This document shows positions 18,177 through 27,352 of a stretch of DNA of 64,000 bases, piece after piece. The notes under the pieces were generated by a model, which saw nothing but the letters and a program-made list of their open reading frames with translations, had not been told where the DNA came from and ran no database searches. Origin of the DNA: SAR324 cluster bacterium (GTDB lineage Bacteria; SAR324; NAC60-12); the NCBI GenBank assembly GCA_015232315.1, contig JADFZZ010000003.1, positions 48,194 through 112,193 of the forward strand, written 5' to 3'. Within the stretch, counting starts at the first letter, position 1. Every line of letters begins with the position of its first letter. Both the position numbers and the translations under genes were made by a program.

Positions 18177-18530
18177 ATGGGATTTGAGGATTTGGAGGTG
18201 TGGAAAAGATCGGCACGATTGAGTGCAGAAGTTTATAAACACTTACGTGATCTCAAAGATTTTGGATTCAAGGATCAAATTACCCGTTCAGGGCTTTCTG
18301 TTCCGAGTAATATCGCTGAGGGTTTTGAACGTGAGTCAGAAAAAGATGGCGTGAATTTTCTGTCTTATGCCAAAGGATCCTGTGGCGAATTACGAACCCA
18401 AATCTATATCGGAATCGATATCGACTATATTGACAAAGATACTGGATTACAATGGATCCGGGAAACTCGTGAAATCTCTTCCATGATCACTGGCCTCATC
18501 AAAACCAAACGCAAACGCCTAAATTCTTAA
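18177..18530 (+). CDS. Four-helix-bundle protein (23S rRNA intervening-sequence protein family)
   Basis: The 117 residues contain [20 protein letters not shown], the hallmark [17 protein letters not shown], and helices through [17 protein letters not shown] to the end. This is the S23/IVP family (PF05635, TIGR02436), originally found inside intervening sequences of 23S rRNA genes. Its biochemical role is not established, though the fold assembles as pentamers in known structures. I start at ATG 18177; a GTG at 18141 inside the repeat array also keeps the frame. The gene is not in an rRNA operon here. It is bracketed by inverted heptamer arrays, which suggests a mobile or repeat-driven unit. 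Confidence 0.9.
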   Translation: MGFEDLEVWKRSARLSAEVYKHLRDLKDFGFKDQITRSGLSVPSNIAEGFERESEKDGVNFLSYAKGSCGELRTQIYIGIDIDYIDKDTGLQWIRETREISSMITGLIKTKRKRLNS

Positions 18531-18543
18531 AACAGCTCATAAC

Positions 18544-18661
18544 CCTTCCCCCTTTAACCTTTAACCTCCCCCTTTAACCTTCCCCCTTTAACCTTTAACC
18601 TTCCCCCTTTAACCTTTAACCTTTAACCTTTAACCTTTAACCTTTAACCTTTAACCTTTAG
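18544..18661 (-). repeat. Heptamer tandem array, right of the four-helix-bundle gene (inverted)
   Basis: On the plus strand the array reads CCTTTAA units mixed with C-rich variants (TTCCCCC-type). The last part has at least seven uninterrupted units, up to three bases before the next ATG. Read on the minus strand it is GGTTAAA, identical to the left-array units 18029-18059, so the two arrays are inverted relative to each other around the gene. The period stays at seven through most of the variant units. Confidence 0.92.
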
Positions 18662-18663
18662 AA

Positions 18664-20571
18664 ATGATGCTTTTTTTCTTCCTGATTCTGCTGTTGGCCG
18701 GGGCACCTTGTTTCGCCACTGAGCCAATAGATCTGCAACAACTCTGGAATCAGGCACATTCCAAAAATCTGGCGGAGCATCCTTACTGGTTACGACTTCT
18801 GCATTATCATTTTCCTGTGGAATCTCCGGGGCAGTGGCACACAGAAAGTGATGTGATTTCACCTTCATTTTTTTTATCCTCCTCCGGGCGGTCAGATCCT
18901 GAAGCGGAATTGATTGCCACGCTTTCCGCCTTGCTCGAAGACCTTCCGGAAGATCCTGACCAACATGCACAATGCCGGTTCATGGCCCGGTTTCAATGGC
19001 TGAAATCCCAACTTGATTTTTCAAAGACCACGCTGAAAAAACTTCCATGCCCACGGTTTGAACAATGGATCAGTCTGGAACATCTGGATTCGATCAGCCT
19101 GGTTTATGTTTCAGCATACATGGATAATCCGGCGTCCATTTACGGTCATATCTTGCTTAAAGTGAATTCCAGACATCCGTTGTTCGGACACACGCTTCTG
19201 AGTCCGACCCTTAATTTTGGAGCGATTGTCGATCCGGCTGACCATCCTCTCATGTATGCGCTCAAAGGGATCTTCGGCGGATACACGGGCCGCTTCACAG
19301 ATGAACGGTTTTATAATTACAATCATCTGTATGGGGAATCAGAATTGAGAGATTTGTGGGAATATTTTCTGAATCTCGATGACACTCAAAAAAAGCGACT
19401 TGTGTACCATGCGTGGGAGTTGCTTCAGGGGGTCGAATTTCAATATTACTTTTTTCTTGATAACTGTGCCTATCGCATGGGTGAACTTCTGGAAATGGCA
19501 TGGGATACCGAACGACTGAATCCGCCCTTTGCCTTGTGGCGCATTCCTGTGAGCATTTTTCATCGGGCCGCTCAGATCCGTGTGGATGAAAACCCCCTGT
19601 TGGGAAAAATAGCACTGTTGCCCTCAAGACAGCGTCGGTTACAGCAAAAATTCAACAATCTCACTGAAACACAAAAAGCAATCCTGAATGGTGCGTCTCA
19701 AAACCCTAATATTGAAAACGATCCTGAATTTCTGAAGCTTTCCCTGGAACAGCAAACGGAAATTCTGGATGCGCTGATTGATTATTTTCAGTATCAGTTG
19801 TCACAAAAACCAGCAGACCTCCTGGTGGCGCAAAAACATAAAATACTGCTGGCAAGAAGTCGTTACCCCATGATAACCCGCCCCGGGAAAATCGAAAACC
19901 CCGAGCCACCGACAGCAGGTTCTCCTCCGCAAAAAATAAGGTTGGGGGTGGGATATAATGACGCTCTGGGGGCCTCGACAGAAATTGGACTTTGGACTTC
20001 CTATCATGATCTTGGTGCGAATGATGCCGGACATTTGCCTCATTCTCAACTGGTCACGCTGGATTTGAGATTAAGAATTTACCCGGATCAGGAAGTGGTT
20101 CTTGACCAATTGACTCTGGTGGATATCATGGCCTTGAACACATTTCCGGTATCATTGCCGGGAAATGCTGGAATGTCATGGGATATTTCCGCCCGTGTGG
20201 AACGTTCCACCATGAAATGCAGAACGTGTCGAGTATTGAATTCCAGTGGTGGCATAGGAAAATCGTGGAGTACGACAGATCGTCAATGGCTTGGCTTTGC
20301 GCTGTTTGATGGATTTATCCTGGGAGATCAGGCGAATCTTTCAAGAATTTCAACAGGACTCGCACCGCAGATTGGCGGACTGTGGAGCGGCTCATGGCTG
20401 AAATTAATGTTCAGGAGTCAATGTTTCAGGAGTTTTGCTGGACCAACTCTTGAAGATTGCAAAATAGAAACGATAACCAGTTTGTTTCCCTCAAAAAATT
20501 GGGATTTCCGACTGGAAACAATGGTTTATCATGGGAGAGAATATCATGTGGCGGCAAATTATTATTGGTAG
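18664..20571 (+). CDS. DUF4105 (Lnb N-terminal-type) periplasmic/envelope protein
   Basis: A 635-residue exported protein: signal peptide MMLFFFLILLLAGAPCFA, a helical N-terminal region, then the DUF4105 core at about 140-290. The core contains SISLVYVSAYMDNPASIYGH, FGAIVDPADHP and FQYYFFLDNCAYRMGELLE. The conserved His (SIYGH) and Cys (DNC) are arranged as in papain-like amidase folds, which hints at a hydrolase; that is inference. Residues about 420-635 look like outer-membrane beta strands (GVGYNDALGASTEIGLW to the end). There is no ribosome-binding site, because the heptamer array runs to three bases before the ATG. The DUF3015 gene overlaps its 3' end by 26 bases. Confidence 0.82.
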   Translation: MMLFFFLILLLAGAPCFATEPIDLQQLWNQAHSKNLAEHPYWLRLLHYHFPVESPGQWHTESDVISPSFFLSSSGRSDPEAELIATLSALLEDLPEDPDQHAQCRFMARFQWLKSQLDFSKTTLKKLPCPRFEQWISLEHLDSISLVYVSAYMDNPASIYGHILLKVNSRHPLFGHTLLSPTLNFGAIVDPADHPLMYALKGIFGGYTGRFTDERFYNYNHLYGESELRDLWEYFLNLDDTQKKRLVYHAWELLQGVEFQYYFFLDNCAYRMGELLEMAWDTERLNPPFALWRIPVSIFHRAAQIRVDENPLLGKIALLPSRQRRLQQKFNNLTETQKAILNGASQNPNIENDPEFLKLSLEQQTEILDALIDYFQYQLSQKPADLLVAQKHKILLARSRYPMITRPGKIENPEPPTAGSPPQKIRLGVGYNDALGASTEIGLWTSYHDLGANDAGHLPHSQLVTLDLRLRIYPDQEVVLDQLTLVDIMALNTFPVSLPGNAGMSWDISARVERSTMKCRTCRVLNSSGGIGKSWSTTDRQWLGFALFDGFILGDQANLSRISTGLAPQIGGLWSGSWLKLMFRSQCFRSFAGPTLEDCKIETITSLFPSKNWDFRLETMVYHGREYHVAANYYW

Positions 20572-21082
20572 AAGCCTTCGTTGGTTCATGAGTGGTTTGG
20601 GTCTGCTCTGTTTATTGGCATCAAACCCGAATCCCCTGCACGCAACCCATAAATGTCCGAAACCACCGGTGGTTTCCAGCGGGTTTGGCCTGTTTTTCAC
20701 CACCACCTATCTGCCGATAGCGAGTTCCATGGCATCCACCAAGTCCATGAATACGCTGGGATGTCAGGATGGGCACCCTTCCAAATCGTTTTACAAGCCC
20801 AAACCCAGAAATCAGGTTTACCAATATCTGCAGGAAAATCTGGAGTATGTCAAAGAAGAGGTGTCAACAGGCGAGGGCCAACATCTGGAAGCCCTGTCGG
20901 TGGTGGTGGGTTGTTCCCGTCAGGTGTATCCTGTATTTGCCCAAACCATGCACAATGCCTATTCCAGGATATTCACCCCCTCCAATGATCCTGATCCACA
21001 TGCCCGCATCACCGATGAATTGCTGGAAGTGGTTTTCCACAACCATGAGTTGTATCATTCCTGCGCCGAAGAAGAATCCTAG
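20546..21082 (+). CDS. DUF3015 family exported protein
   Basis: The 178-residue product has a signal peptide (WFMSGLGLLCLLASNPNPLH, cleavage near LHATH). Its C-terminal block NLEYVKEEVSTGEGQHLEAL followed by VVGCS matches the DUF3015 pattern (N....D...GEGE.L.AL...LGC). The two usual Cys are present (NTLGCQ and VVGCSR). GGAGAG six bases before ATG 20546 decides the start, which lies inside the end of the DUF4105 gene, so the two are translationally linked. DUF3015 proteins are periplasmic and of unknown role. The pairing with DUF4105 suggests a joint envelope function. Confidence 0.78.
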   Translation: MWRQIIIGRSLRWFMSGLGLLCLLASNPNPLHATHKCPKPPVVSSGFGLFFTTTYLPIASSMASTKSMNTLGCQDGHPSKSFYKPKPRNQVYQYLQENLEYVKEEVSTGEGQHLEALSVVVGCSRQVYPVFAQTMHNAYSRIFTPSNDPDPHARITDELLEVVFHNHELYHSCAEEES

Positions 21083-21126
21083 TTGGGAGCCATTCCTTAT
21101 TTTCGTCACCTCCGTGGATTCCCGGT

Positions 21127-21873
21127 TCATTCAGCGGGACGTCGTTTCATGCTGGAAAGCAGGGACAATACCCAGGGTCTGAACGCTATCAGAAACGCGG
21201 TGCTGTGACGGTCTTCCGGCGGATGCGTGGAATCATTGTTGTTCAATTCCTTGAGCATTTTCACCAGTTTGTCAATTTGCTGATTGATGATTTTGATCGA
21301 CTCTTCTGATAATTTTCCCGGAATAAACACCAGCCGTTCATTGCTCATATTGAAGGGATAATCCAGAAATTCCTGCTGAATTTTGGGTCGATACAAATTC
21401 CAGATCGGGCCATCCTTCCGCCAGAAAACATTGTCTGAAATCAGCAATTTGATCTTATTGCCGGGGTGCAGTTCAAGGACCCCGATTTTATCCAGCTTCA
21501 GCAGAATTTTGGAAAGTTCCAGTTCCGTGATATGAAACTCTTCCATGATGAGTTTGGGGGACCAGCCGATGATGATCATGTATAGATACACCAGCAATTT
21601 GGGGCTATCCGCCAACTCTCGTTCCTGCTCAACCGTCAGGGAATGGGTTCGGCCATCATCATGAAGCTTGCTCATTTTGGCCAGTTCAAAAAAATCCAGA
21701 TCAATCAGTTTGCAGATTTCTTCCAGACGTTTCAGGGAAAAACTGTGTTCCGCAAACAGCCGTTTGACACTGGCCTCACTCAGCCCGAGATCGCCAGCGA
21801 GTTTTTTATAGGTGATGCCCCTGGCTCTCAGATACTTTTTCAGGGTATCCACCAGTTTTGCGGTCTGGCTCAT
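21127..21873 (-). CDS. XRE-family transcriptional regulator
   Basis: The 248 residues start with a helix-turn-helix of the XRE/Cro type (about 8-62: LRARGITYKKLAGDLGLSEA, then SVKRLFAEHSFSLKRLEEIC). A C-terminal domain of about 180 residues follows that I do not recognise (GWSPKLIMEEFHITELELSK suggests a second winged helix). The same architecture is common for stand-alone regulators in proteobacteria. Its ATG overlaps the stop of the SDR gene by four bases (ATGA, 21870-21873), so the two are made together and it may regulate that operon. Effector unknown. Confidence 0.82.
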   Translation of the reverse strand: MSQTAKLVDTLKKYLRARGITYKKLAGDLGLSEASVKRLFAEHSFSLKRLEEICKLIDLDFFELAKMSKLHDDGRTHSLTVEQERELADSPKLLVYLYMIIIGWSPKLIMEEFHITELELSKILLKLDKIGVLELHPGNKIKLLISDNVFWRKDGPIWNLYRPKIQQEFLDYPFNMSNERLVFIPGKLSEESIKIINQQIDKLVKMLKELNNNDSTHPPEDRHSTAFLIAFRPWVLSLLSSMKRRPAE

Positions 21874-22691
21874 AATGTCAGGCTCTTGTTGATGGTTCCA
21901 TTGAAAATGCTGTCAGGCACAAACCGTCGCAACAACAACAGCATATTGGCATCAATCCCGACAGAATAGCGCAAACGGGAACTGGAATCGGTGGTCGCTT
22001 TGAAAATCACTTCCGCCACATGTTCCGCGGTGGTTCCCCAACGGTAAAAGCCCATGATCCGCTTGATGATTTTGTTGACGTATTTGTCATAGGCCTGGAG
22101 GGTGTCACTATGCGTCATGTCTTTCGAACTTCCATCAAATTCTGTTTTAACGATTCCCGGTTCAATGATTTTCATGTGGATATTGAAGGGTTTCAGTTCA
22201 TGTTGCAACGATTCGGAAAAACCTTCAACGGCCCATTTCGTTGCATGATACAGACTGAACAGGGGAAAAGACACCCGACCGCTGAGCGAGGCCACATTGA
22301 CAATGGTTCCTGAACGATTCTCGCGAAAATGAGGCAGAATCGCCTGTGTTACATCCATCACACCCAGCACATTGGTTTCAAACTGCCGCTTGATCTGCTC
22401 ATGGGTTGCCAGTTCAAAGGCGCCGATCAGGCCGTAGCCCGCATTATTCACCACTGCGTCAATTTTACCAAACCGTTTGATCGCCCGGGCAATGCCGTCT
22501 CTTACAGATTCAGGAACGGTCACATCCAGATGAATACATTCCACATTAGGCAGTGTGGTGAGTTCGGTTTCTTTTTCAGGCGTCCGCATGGTGGCAGCGA
22601 CATTCCAGCCTTTTGACTGAAAATGTCGAACGGCGGCTTTGCCGATCCCGCTGGATGTCCCTGTGATCAGGATGGTTTGTGACATAGTCAT
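21870..22691 (-). CDS. Short-chain dehydrogenase/reductase
   Basis: Classical SDR of 273 residues with cofactor motif TGTSSGIG (about 10-17), NNAGYG, catalytic Ser in NVASLSGRVS and YHATK (Tyr-x3-Lys). Ala-Ala-Thr-Met-Arg-Thr after the second strand (VAATMRT, with Arg) suggests NADP(H) preference. Length and the C-terminal IEPGIVKTEFDGSS fit the SDR branch acting on retinol, steroid or lipid alcohols; the exact substrate cannot be told. It is first in a two-gene operon with the XRE regulator. Confidence 0.9.
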   Translation of the reverse strand: MTMSQTILITGTSSGIGKAAVRHFQSKGWNVAATMRTPEKETELTTLPNVECIHLDVTVPESVRDGIARAIKRFGKIDAVVNNAGYGLIGAFELATHEQIKRQFETNVLGVMDVTQAILPHFRENRSGTIVNVASLSGRVSFPLFSLYHATKWAVEGFSESLQHELKPFNIHMKIIEPGIVKTEFDGSSKDMTHSDTLQAYDKYVNKIIKRIMGFYRWGTTAEHVAEVIFKATTDSSSRLRYSVGIDANMLLLLRRFVPDSIFNGTINKSLTL

Positions 22692-22916
22692 CTCCGGTGA
22701 GAGTGTTCAGGATAAGAAACAGACATTTTAAATTGTTGTAACAAACTTGCGGACGAATGGAAATACTTTGCATTTCAGATTTTACTTTTTTTAAGTTGAG
22801 GCGCATAAAACCGTAGCAGAATCATGCTGAAATGTATTGTAACCACGAAATATTGAGGATCAATTGTCGTCCTCGTCTTCTGTCACCTGAGTCAGAATAT
22901 CTACTGAGAGAACGGA

Positions 22917-25900
22917 ATGTCGGAAATCAAAATTCATCCCAAATTACAAAAAATCTACTCAACACTCACTACACAGGAACAAGAATTGTTGGAACTGTTT
23001 TCCATCATCTATGAAGCGCCTCAAAAACATATCTTGTTGCAAATAATTATAGCGGCGAAACTCCAGTCAGGCACTCCCCTCAACGAAAATTCCCTGACCC
23101 TCATCCTGAAACAATTCATCAAAAAAGGTTTGATCAACGCGAAGTTTGAATGCAATCCGGATTATGTGGAAGAGTTGACCTCCATAGCATGTCAAAAAGA
23201 AAGTTTTAGAAACATTCTCTGGGCGATTCGTCGGCACATGTCAATAACCTATTTCGATAAGTCGCTGGAACGTCATCTCAGTGTATTCAGAAGTGAATTA
23301 TATTCAGGCAATATAAATTCCGCGATAAGCACAATGCACACTATTAATAATGACTTTGGCCATAGGCTCACAAAGCCTGTGCTGGAATATCTGTGTGGAA
23401 AACGCACCCTCTCCGACTGGATGGATTTACTGCCCAATCAAGTGAGCCTACACCTTTCGTTTTATCAGGCGGACTACCTTCTGATGACAATGAACAGCCA
23501 GGTTTTACCATTCATGGTACGCATAGAACAGCGTCTGAACCAACTCAAGGAAGAGGAACAGGGAGTATACAGGCAACTTCTGGTTATCCTGTATCTGTTG
23601 CGGGGGAATTGGGAAAAGGCAGATACGCTCATCAAACAGGAAAAATTCAGTCCTTTTCATGGGGTGCGGGGGCTTATAAAATTTCTGAAAGATGACAATA
23701 GCGGGGCTTTGACCGAGTTTGAAAGTGCACTTGCCTATCTTAAAAAACTGACAGGGAAAAAAAAACTCGTCCTCCTGGACCCTTTTCTGGGAGTCTTTTA
23801 TGTGCTGGCTCTGCTAAAAAACCGAAATATTCAGAATGTATCTGTTGCTGAAAACTATCTTGATGCCGCGTTAAAACAAGAGTCACCTCAGTTTCAAGGC
23901 GCACATAGCGCATTGAAAGCCCTGGTTTTTTCGTTAAAAAACCAGATTCCCCATACAAACTACTGGCTGAACCGGGCTCATAGCCATTTAAATTCCAGCA
24001 TCAGCATGCTGGTCACGGCTCTGGTCACAGCATGGATTGATCCTGACATACTTCCCAAAATGCTCACATTTCTGAATCGCTGGAAAAATGAGGCGGAACG
24101 CTTTGGCTTTGAATGGTTCTCCATGGAATATTCTGTACTGCTGAATGAGGTTGAACCCTCCGACCGTCATTTTAAAGAAGGCACGGAACGCCTGGACCAC
24201 AAACTAAAACTCAAAAGTCTGATTCACAACATTCCCAAAGTGGAATACTGGAAGATCATGCTGGATGCCTTGTCGCAAATGAGCGAACAATCAACGAAAG
24301 CCTCTGTTGACAAACAGGAACGTCTGATCTGGTCCTTCACTTTGTCTAAACGTCCTGTCTATTATGTGGGAAATGCCCCCGCAAAAGACGAACCGCTGAA
24401 TCTATTGGAAGACCACTCCCTTGAAGTCGCACCGAAACTTCAGAGTATTCTCAAAAGTGGCGTTTGGAGCCGAAGTAAAATCGTGACCGTAAAACAACTG
24501 CGGGAAGATGACAACCTCAAATCCCTGCTGACAGCGCAGGATGAACAGATCCTCAGTGTGGTGGAAGTTCTGAAAAACACCTATCCCCATTCCGAAAATT
24601 ATTCTGAAGTTGTGTCCAGAGTCTTGAACAGCCTGGCCGGGCACCCGCTGATTTTCCAGGGAAACACAGGGATTCTGCTGGAAGTGATCCTGGATGAACC
24701 TGAATTATGGGTGGAACAGGTTGGCAAGGAATTCAATCTCAGGTTTTCCATTGATATAGGAAAATTTAATAATGCCAGAGTTATCCTTATCAAAGAAACA
24801 GCCTCCCGGTTCAAGGTCATCCAAATCAAACAGGAACATCAGCGTTTGGCAGGACTATTCAACAACAAACCGATCCGTATTCCGGCACAAGCCCAGGAAC
24901 AGTTATCCCGTGCTGTTGCCGGACTTTCCTCAATGATCAGAGTCCACTCTTCGCTGGAAGGACATCTGGAAGGCGTTGAAACGGTGGATGGGGATTCCCG
25001 TTGTCATGTCAATTTGAATCCCTACGGTTCCGGTCTGCGTGTGAATCTGATGGTCAAACCGTTTCCATTGGGTAGTTTGCTGATCAAGGCCGGCAAGGGC
25101 GGAGAGCATGTGATCACTGAGATCGAAGGAAAACGCATCCAGGCCAAACGGTCCTTGTCCGGGGAAGAAGCCAATGTGGCAAAAGTGTTGAAATCCTGTG
25201 AGGTGCTGAATTATTTTCCTGAACAGGATCGGGAATGGTTGATTGAGGATCCTGAAGCCTGTCTGGAATTGCTACTGCAACTGGACGATATCAAGGATCA
25301 TGTGGTGCTGGAATGGCCGGAAGGTGAAAAATTTGCGATCAGGCATCGTACCTCGCTGAAGCATGTTCACATGACGATCAAGCATCAGAATGACTGGTTT
25401 GGCATTTCTGGAAATATTCAGGTTGATGACCAGTTGGTGATGGATCTCAAGGAATTGCTGACACTGGCACAGAGTCACTCCGGCAAATTCCTTCCCCTGG
25501 GTGACGGGGAATTCATGGCACTCACCGAGTCCTTCCGAAAACGTCTGGATGATATGCTGGCGTTTGGTGACAATACCAAAGAGGGTTTGAAATTTCATAA
25601 ACTGACAACCATGGCTCTGCCCGATCTGACCGATGAAGTGGGTGCCGTTGAGGGCGAACGAGCCTGGTCCAGCCAGCTCAGTCGTCTGGAGAAAGCCCGG
25701 AAAATTCAGCCCGAAGTGCCCCCGACATTGCAGGCGGAATTGCGCGAATATCAGCTTGAGGGATTTGAGTGGCTGGCTCGTCTGGCAAACTGGGGTGTCG
25801 GTGCCTGTCTGGCCGATGACATGGGGTTGGGCAAAACCCTGCAAGCCATGACCATCATGCTGGATCGTGCCACTGAAGGGCCCTCTCTGGTGGTTGCTCC

Positions 25901-27110
25901 CACCTCCGTCTGTCTTAACTGGATTAACGAGGCAACACGCTTCGCACCGACCCTTCGGCCTGTGATCTGGGGTGGAAAAGATCGTGAATCGCTCATCAGC
26001 GGCATTGGGCCGTTCGACATGCTCATATGCAGTTATACTCTGCTACAACAGGATATTGCCTTGCTGGAACCCGTGAAATTTCGCACCATTGTTCTGGATG
26101 AAGGCCAGGCCATCAAGAATCGGGATACCAAACGGTCTCAGGCCGCAATGAGTCTGCAAGGAGAATTCAAGATCATCACCACAGGAACTCCGCTGGAAAA
26201 TCATCTGGGTGAACTCTGGAATCTGTTTCAATTCATCAATCCCGGACTGCTGGGATCCATGGAAAAATACAACCAGCGTTATGCATATCCCATCGAGCGG
26301 GATCAGGATAACAATGCCCGCCAACGCCTTAGAAAACTCATTCAGCCGTTCATCTTGCGCCGCATTAAAAGCCAGGTTCTGCAGGAATTGCCACCCAAAA
26401 CTGAAATTGTACTGCATGTGGAACTCACCCGGGAAGAACGGGCGATGTATGAAGCCCTGAGACAAAAAACCATTGAATCCCTGGCAAATTTCAAGGGACC
26501 TGAAGGCGCGAGACATTTGCAGATTCTGGCAGAAATCATGAAACTGCGCAGAATCTGCTGTCATCCACGATTGATTCTGCCTGAGATGCCTCTGGCCGCG
26601 TCCAAGCTGGAATTGTTCGGGGAAGTGGTGGCAGAATTGCGGGAAAACAAACACAAGGCTCTGGTCTTCAGCCAGTTTGTGGATCATCTGTCCATCATCA
26701 GGGAATACCTGGATCAACACAAATTCAGCTACTGCTATCTGGATGGCAGCACACCACAGAAAAAACGTCAGGAAGAAATCAACCGGTTTCAGACGGGAAA
26801 AACGGACCTGTTCCTGATCAGCCTCAAGGCCGGTGGCACAGGACTGAACCTGACAGCCGCGGATTATGTGATTCACATGGATCCCTGGTGGAATCCCGCC
26901 GTGGAAGACCAGGCTTCAGATCGGGCACATCGGATCGGGCAGACACGACCTGTCACCATTTACCGGTTGGTGACACGGGAAACCATTGAAGAAAAAATTG
27001 TGACTTTGCATCAGCATAAACGTGAACTGGCCAACAGTCTGCTGGATGGAACAGAAATGAGCGGCAAGCTGTCAGCGGATGAATTGCTGAAGCTGATCAG
27101 GGAAAATTAA
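22917..27110 (+). CDS. SNF2-family DNA-dependent ATPase (large, bacterial)
   Basis: A 1397-residue protein. The last 460 residues are the SNF2 motor: DDMGLGKTLQAM (Walker A, about 966), PTSVCLNW, motif II as DEGQ in VLDEGQAIKNRDTK (about 1061), TGTPLENHLGELWNLF, FSQFVDHLSI, LISLKAGGTGLNLTAADYVI and QASDRAHRIGQTRPV. DEGQ instead of DEAH marks the bacterial HepA/SNF2 subgroup with long N-terminal regions. Residues 1-900 contain no zinc-binding SWIM motif that I can find; the first 450 look helical and repeat-like (TPR-like spacing by eye). The role is probably chromatin or transcription-complex remodelling, or anti-phage defence; context does not decide. Confidence 0.9.
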   Translation: MSEIKIHPKLQKIYSTLTTQEQELLELFSIIYEAPQKHILLQIIIAAKLQSGTPLNENSLTLILKQFIKKGLINAKFECNPDYVEELTSIACQKESFRNILWAIRRHMSITYFDKSLERHLSVFRSELYSGNINSAISTMHTINNDFGHRLTKPVLEYLCGKRTLSDWMDLLPNQVSLHLSFYQADYLLMTMNSQVLPFMVRIEQRLNQLKEEEQGVYRQLLVILYLLRGNWEKADTLIKQEKFSPFHGVRGLIKFLKDDNSGALTEFESALAYLKKLTGKKKLVLLDPFLGVFYVLALLKNRNIQNVSVAENYLDAALKQESPQFQGAHSALKALVFSLKNQIPHTNYWLNRAHSHLNSSISMLVTALVTAWIDPDILPKMLTFLNRWKNEAERFGFEWFSMEYSVLLNEVEPSDRHFKEGTERLDHKLKLKSLIHNIPKVEYWKIMLDALSQMSEQSTKASVDKQERLIWSFTLSKRPVYYVGNAPAKDEPLNLLEDHSLEVAPKLQSILKSGVWSRSKIVTVKQLREDDNLKSLLTAQDEQILSVVEVLKNTYPHSENYSEVVSRVLNSLAGHPLIFQGNTGILLEVILDEPELWVEQVGKEFNLRFSIDIGKFNNARVILIKETASRFKVIQIKQEHQRLAGLFNNKPIRIPAQAQEQLSRAVAGLSSMIRVHSSLEGHLEGVETVDGDSRCHVNLNPYGSGLRVNLMVKPFPLGSLLIKAGKGGEHVITEIEGKRIQAKRSLSGEEANVAKVLKSCEVLNYFPEQDREWLIEDPEACLELLLQLDDIKDHVVLEWPEGEKFAIRHRTSLKHVHMTIKHQNDWFGISGNIQVDDQLVMDLKELLTLAQSHSGKFLPLGDGEFMALTESFRKRLDDMLAFGDNTKEGLKFHKLTTMALPDLTDEVGAVEGERAWSSQLSRLEKARKIQPEVPPTLQAELREYQLEGFEWLARLANWGVGACLADDMGLGKTLQAMTIMLDRATEGPSLVVAPTSVCLNWINEATRFAPTLRPVIWGGKDRESLISGIGPFDMLICSYTLLQQDIALLEPVKFRTIVLDEGQAIKNRDTKRSQAAMSLQGEFKIITTGTPLENHLGELWNLFQFINPGLLGSMEKYNQRYAYPIERDQDNNARQRLRKLIQPFILRRIKSQVLQELPPKTEIVLHVELTREERAMYEALRQKTIESLANFKGPEGARHLQILAEIMKLRRICCHPRLILPEMPLAASKLELFGEVVAELRENKHKALVFSQFVDHLSIIREYLDQHKFSYCYLDGSTPQKKRQEEINRFQTGKTDLFLISLKAGGTGLNLTAADYVIHMDPWWNPAVEDQASDRAHRIGQTRPVTIYRLVTRETIEEKIVTLHQHKRELANSLLDGTEMSGKLSADELLKLIREN

Positions 27111-27352
27111 GAGTCGGCCTTGGGGAAATTGTCCACTGTAAATAGTTTTTTGCTTTAACAGTTAAGCAATTTAATACTTTAACATGGATTACAATCATAT
27201 TGCGATACAATGGATTGAACATATGATTCAACATGGAACTGGTTCATAAGCTACTGATTTGTGTTGATATTAAATTAAGCAATTATCTGCTTTTATTGAC
27301 CAATCGGTGAGGCTTTATGCAACATTTGACTGCAATTTATGGAACATGAACC

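Noticed and set aside
18048..18242. Minus-strand frame coding for a repeated LSPFTFH peptide
   Set aside because: It is the heptamer array read on the other strand; three tandem units of seven bases always make a 7-residue repeat. No start context.
18029..18661. CRISPR-like array
   Set aside because: Units are seven bases with no spacers; there are no cas genes.
26043..26876. 277-codon minus-strand frame inside the SNF2 gene
   Set aside because: Antisense shadow of a strongly conserved helicase domain; product has no recognisable motif.
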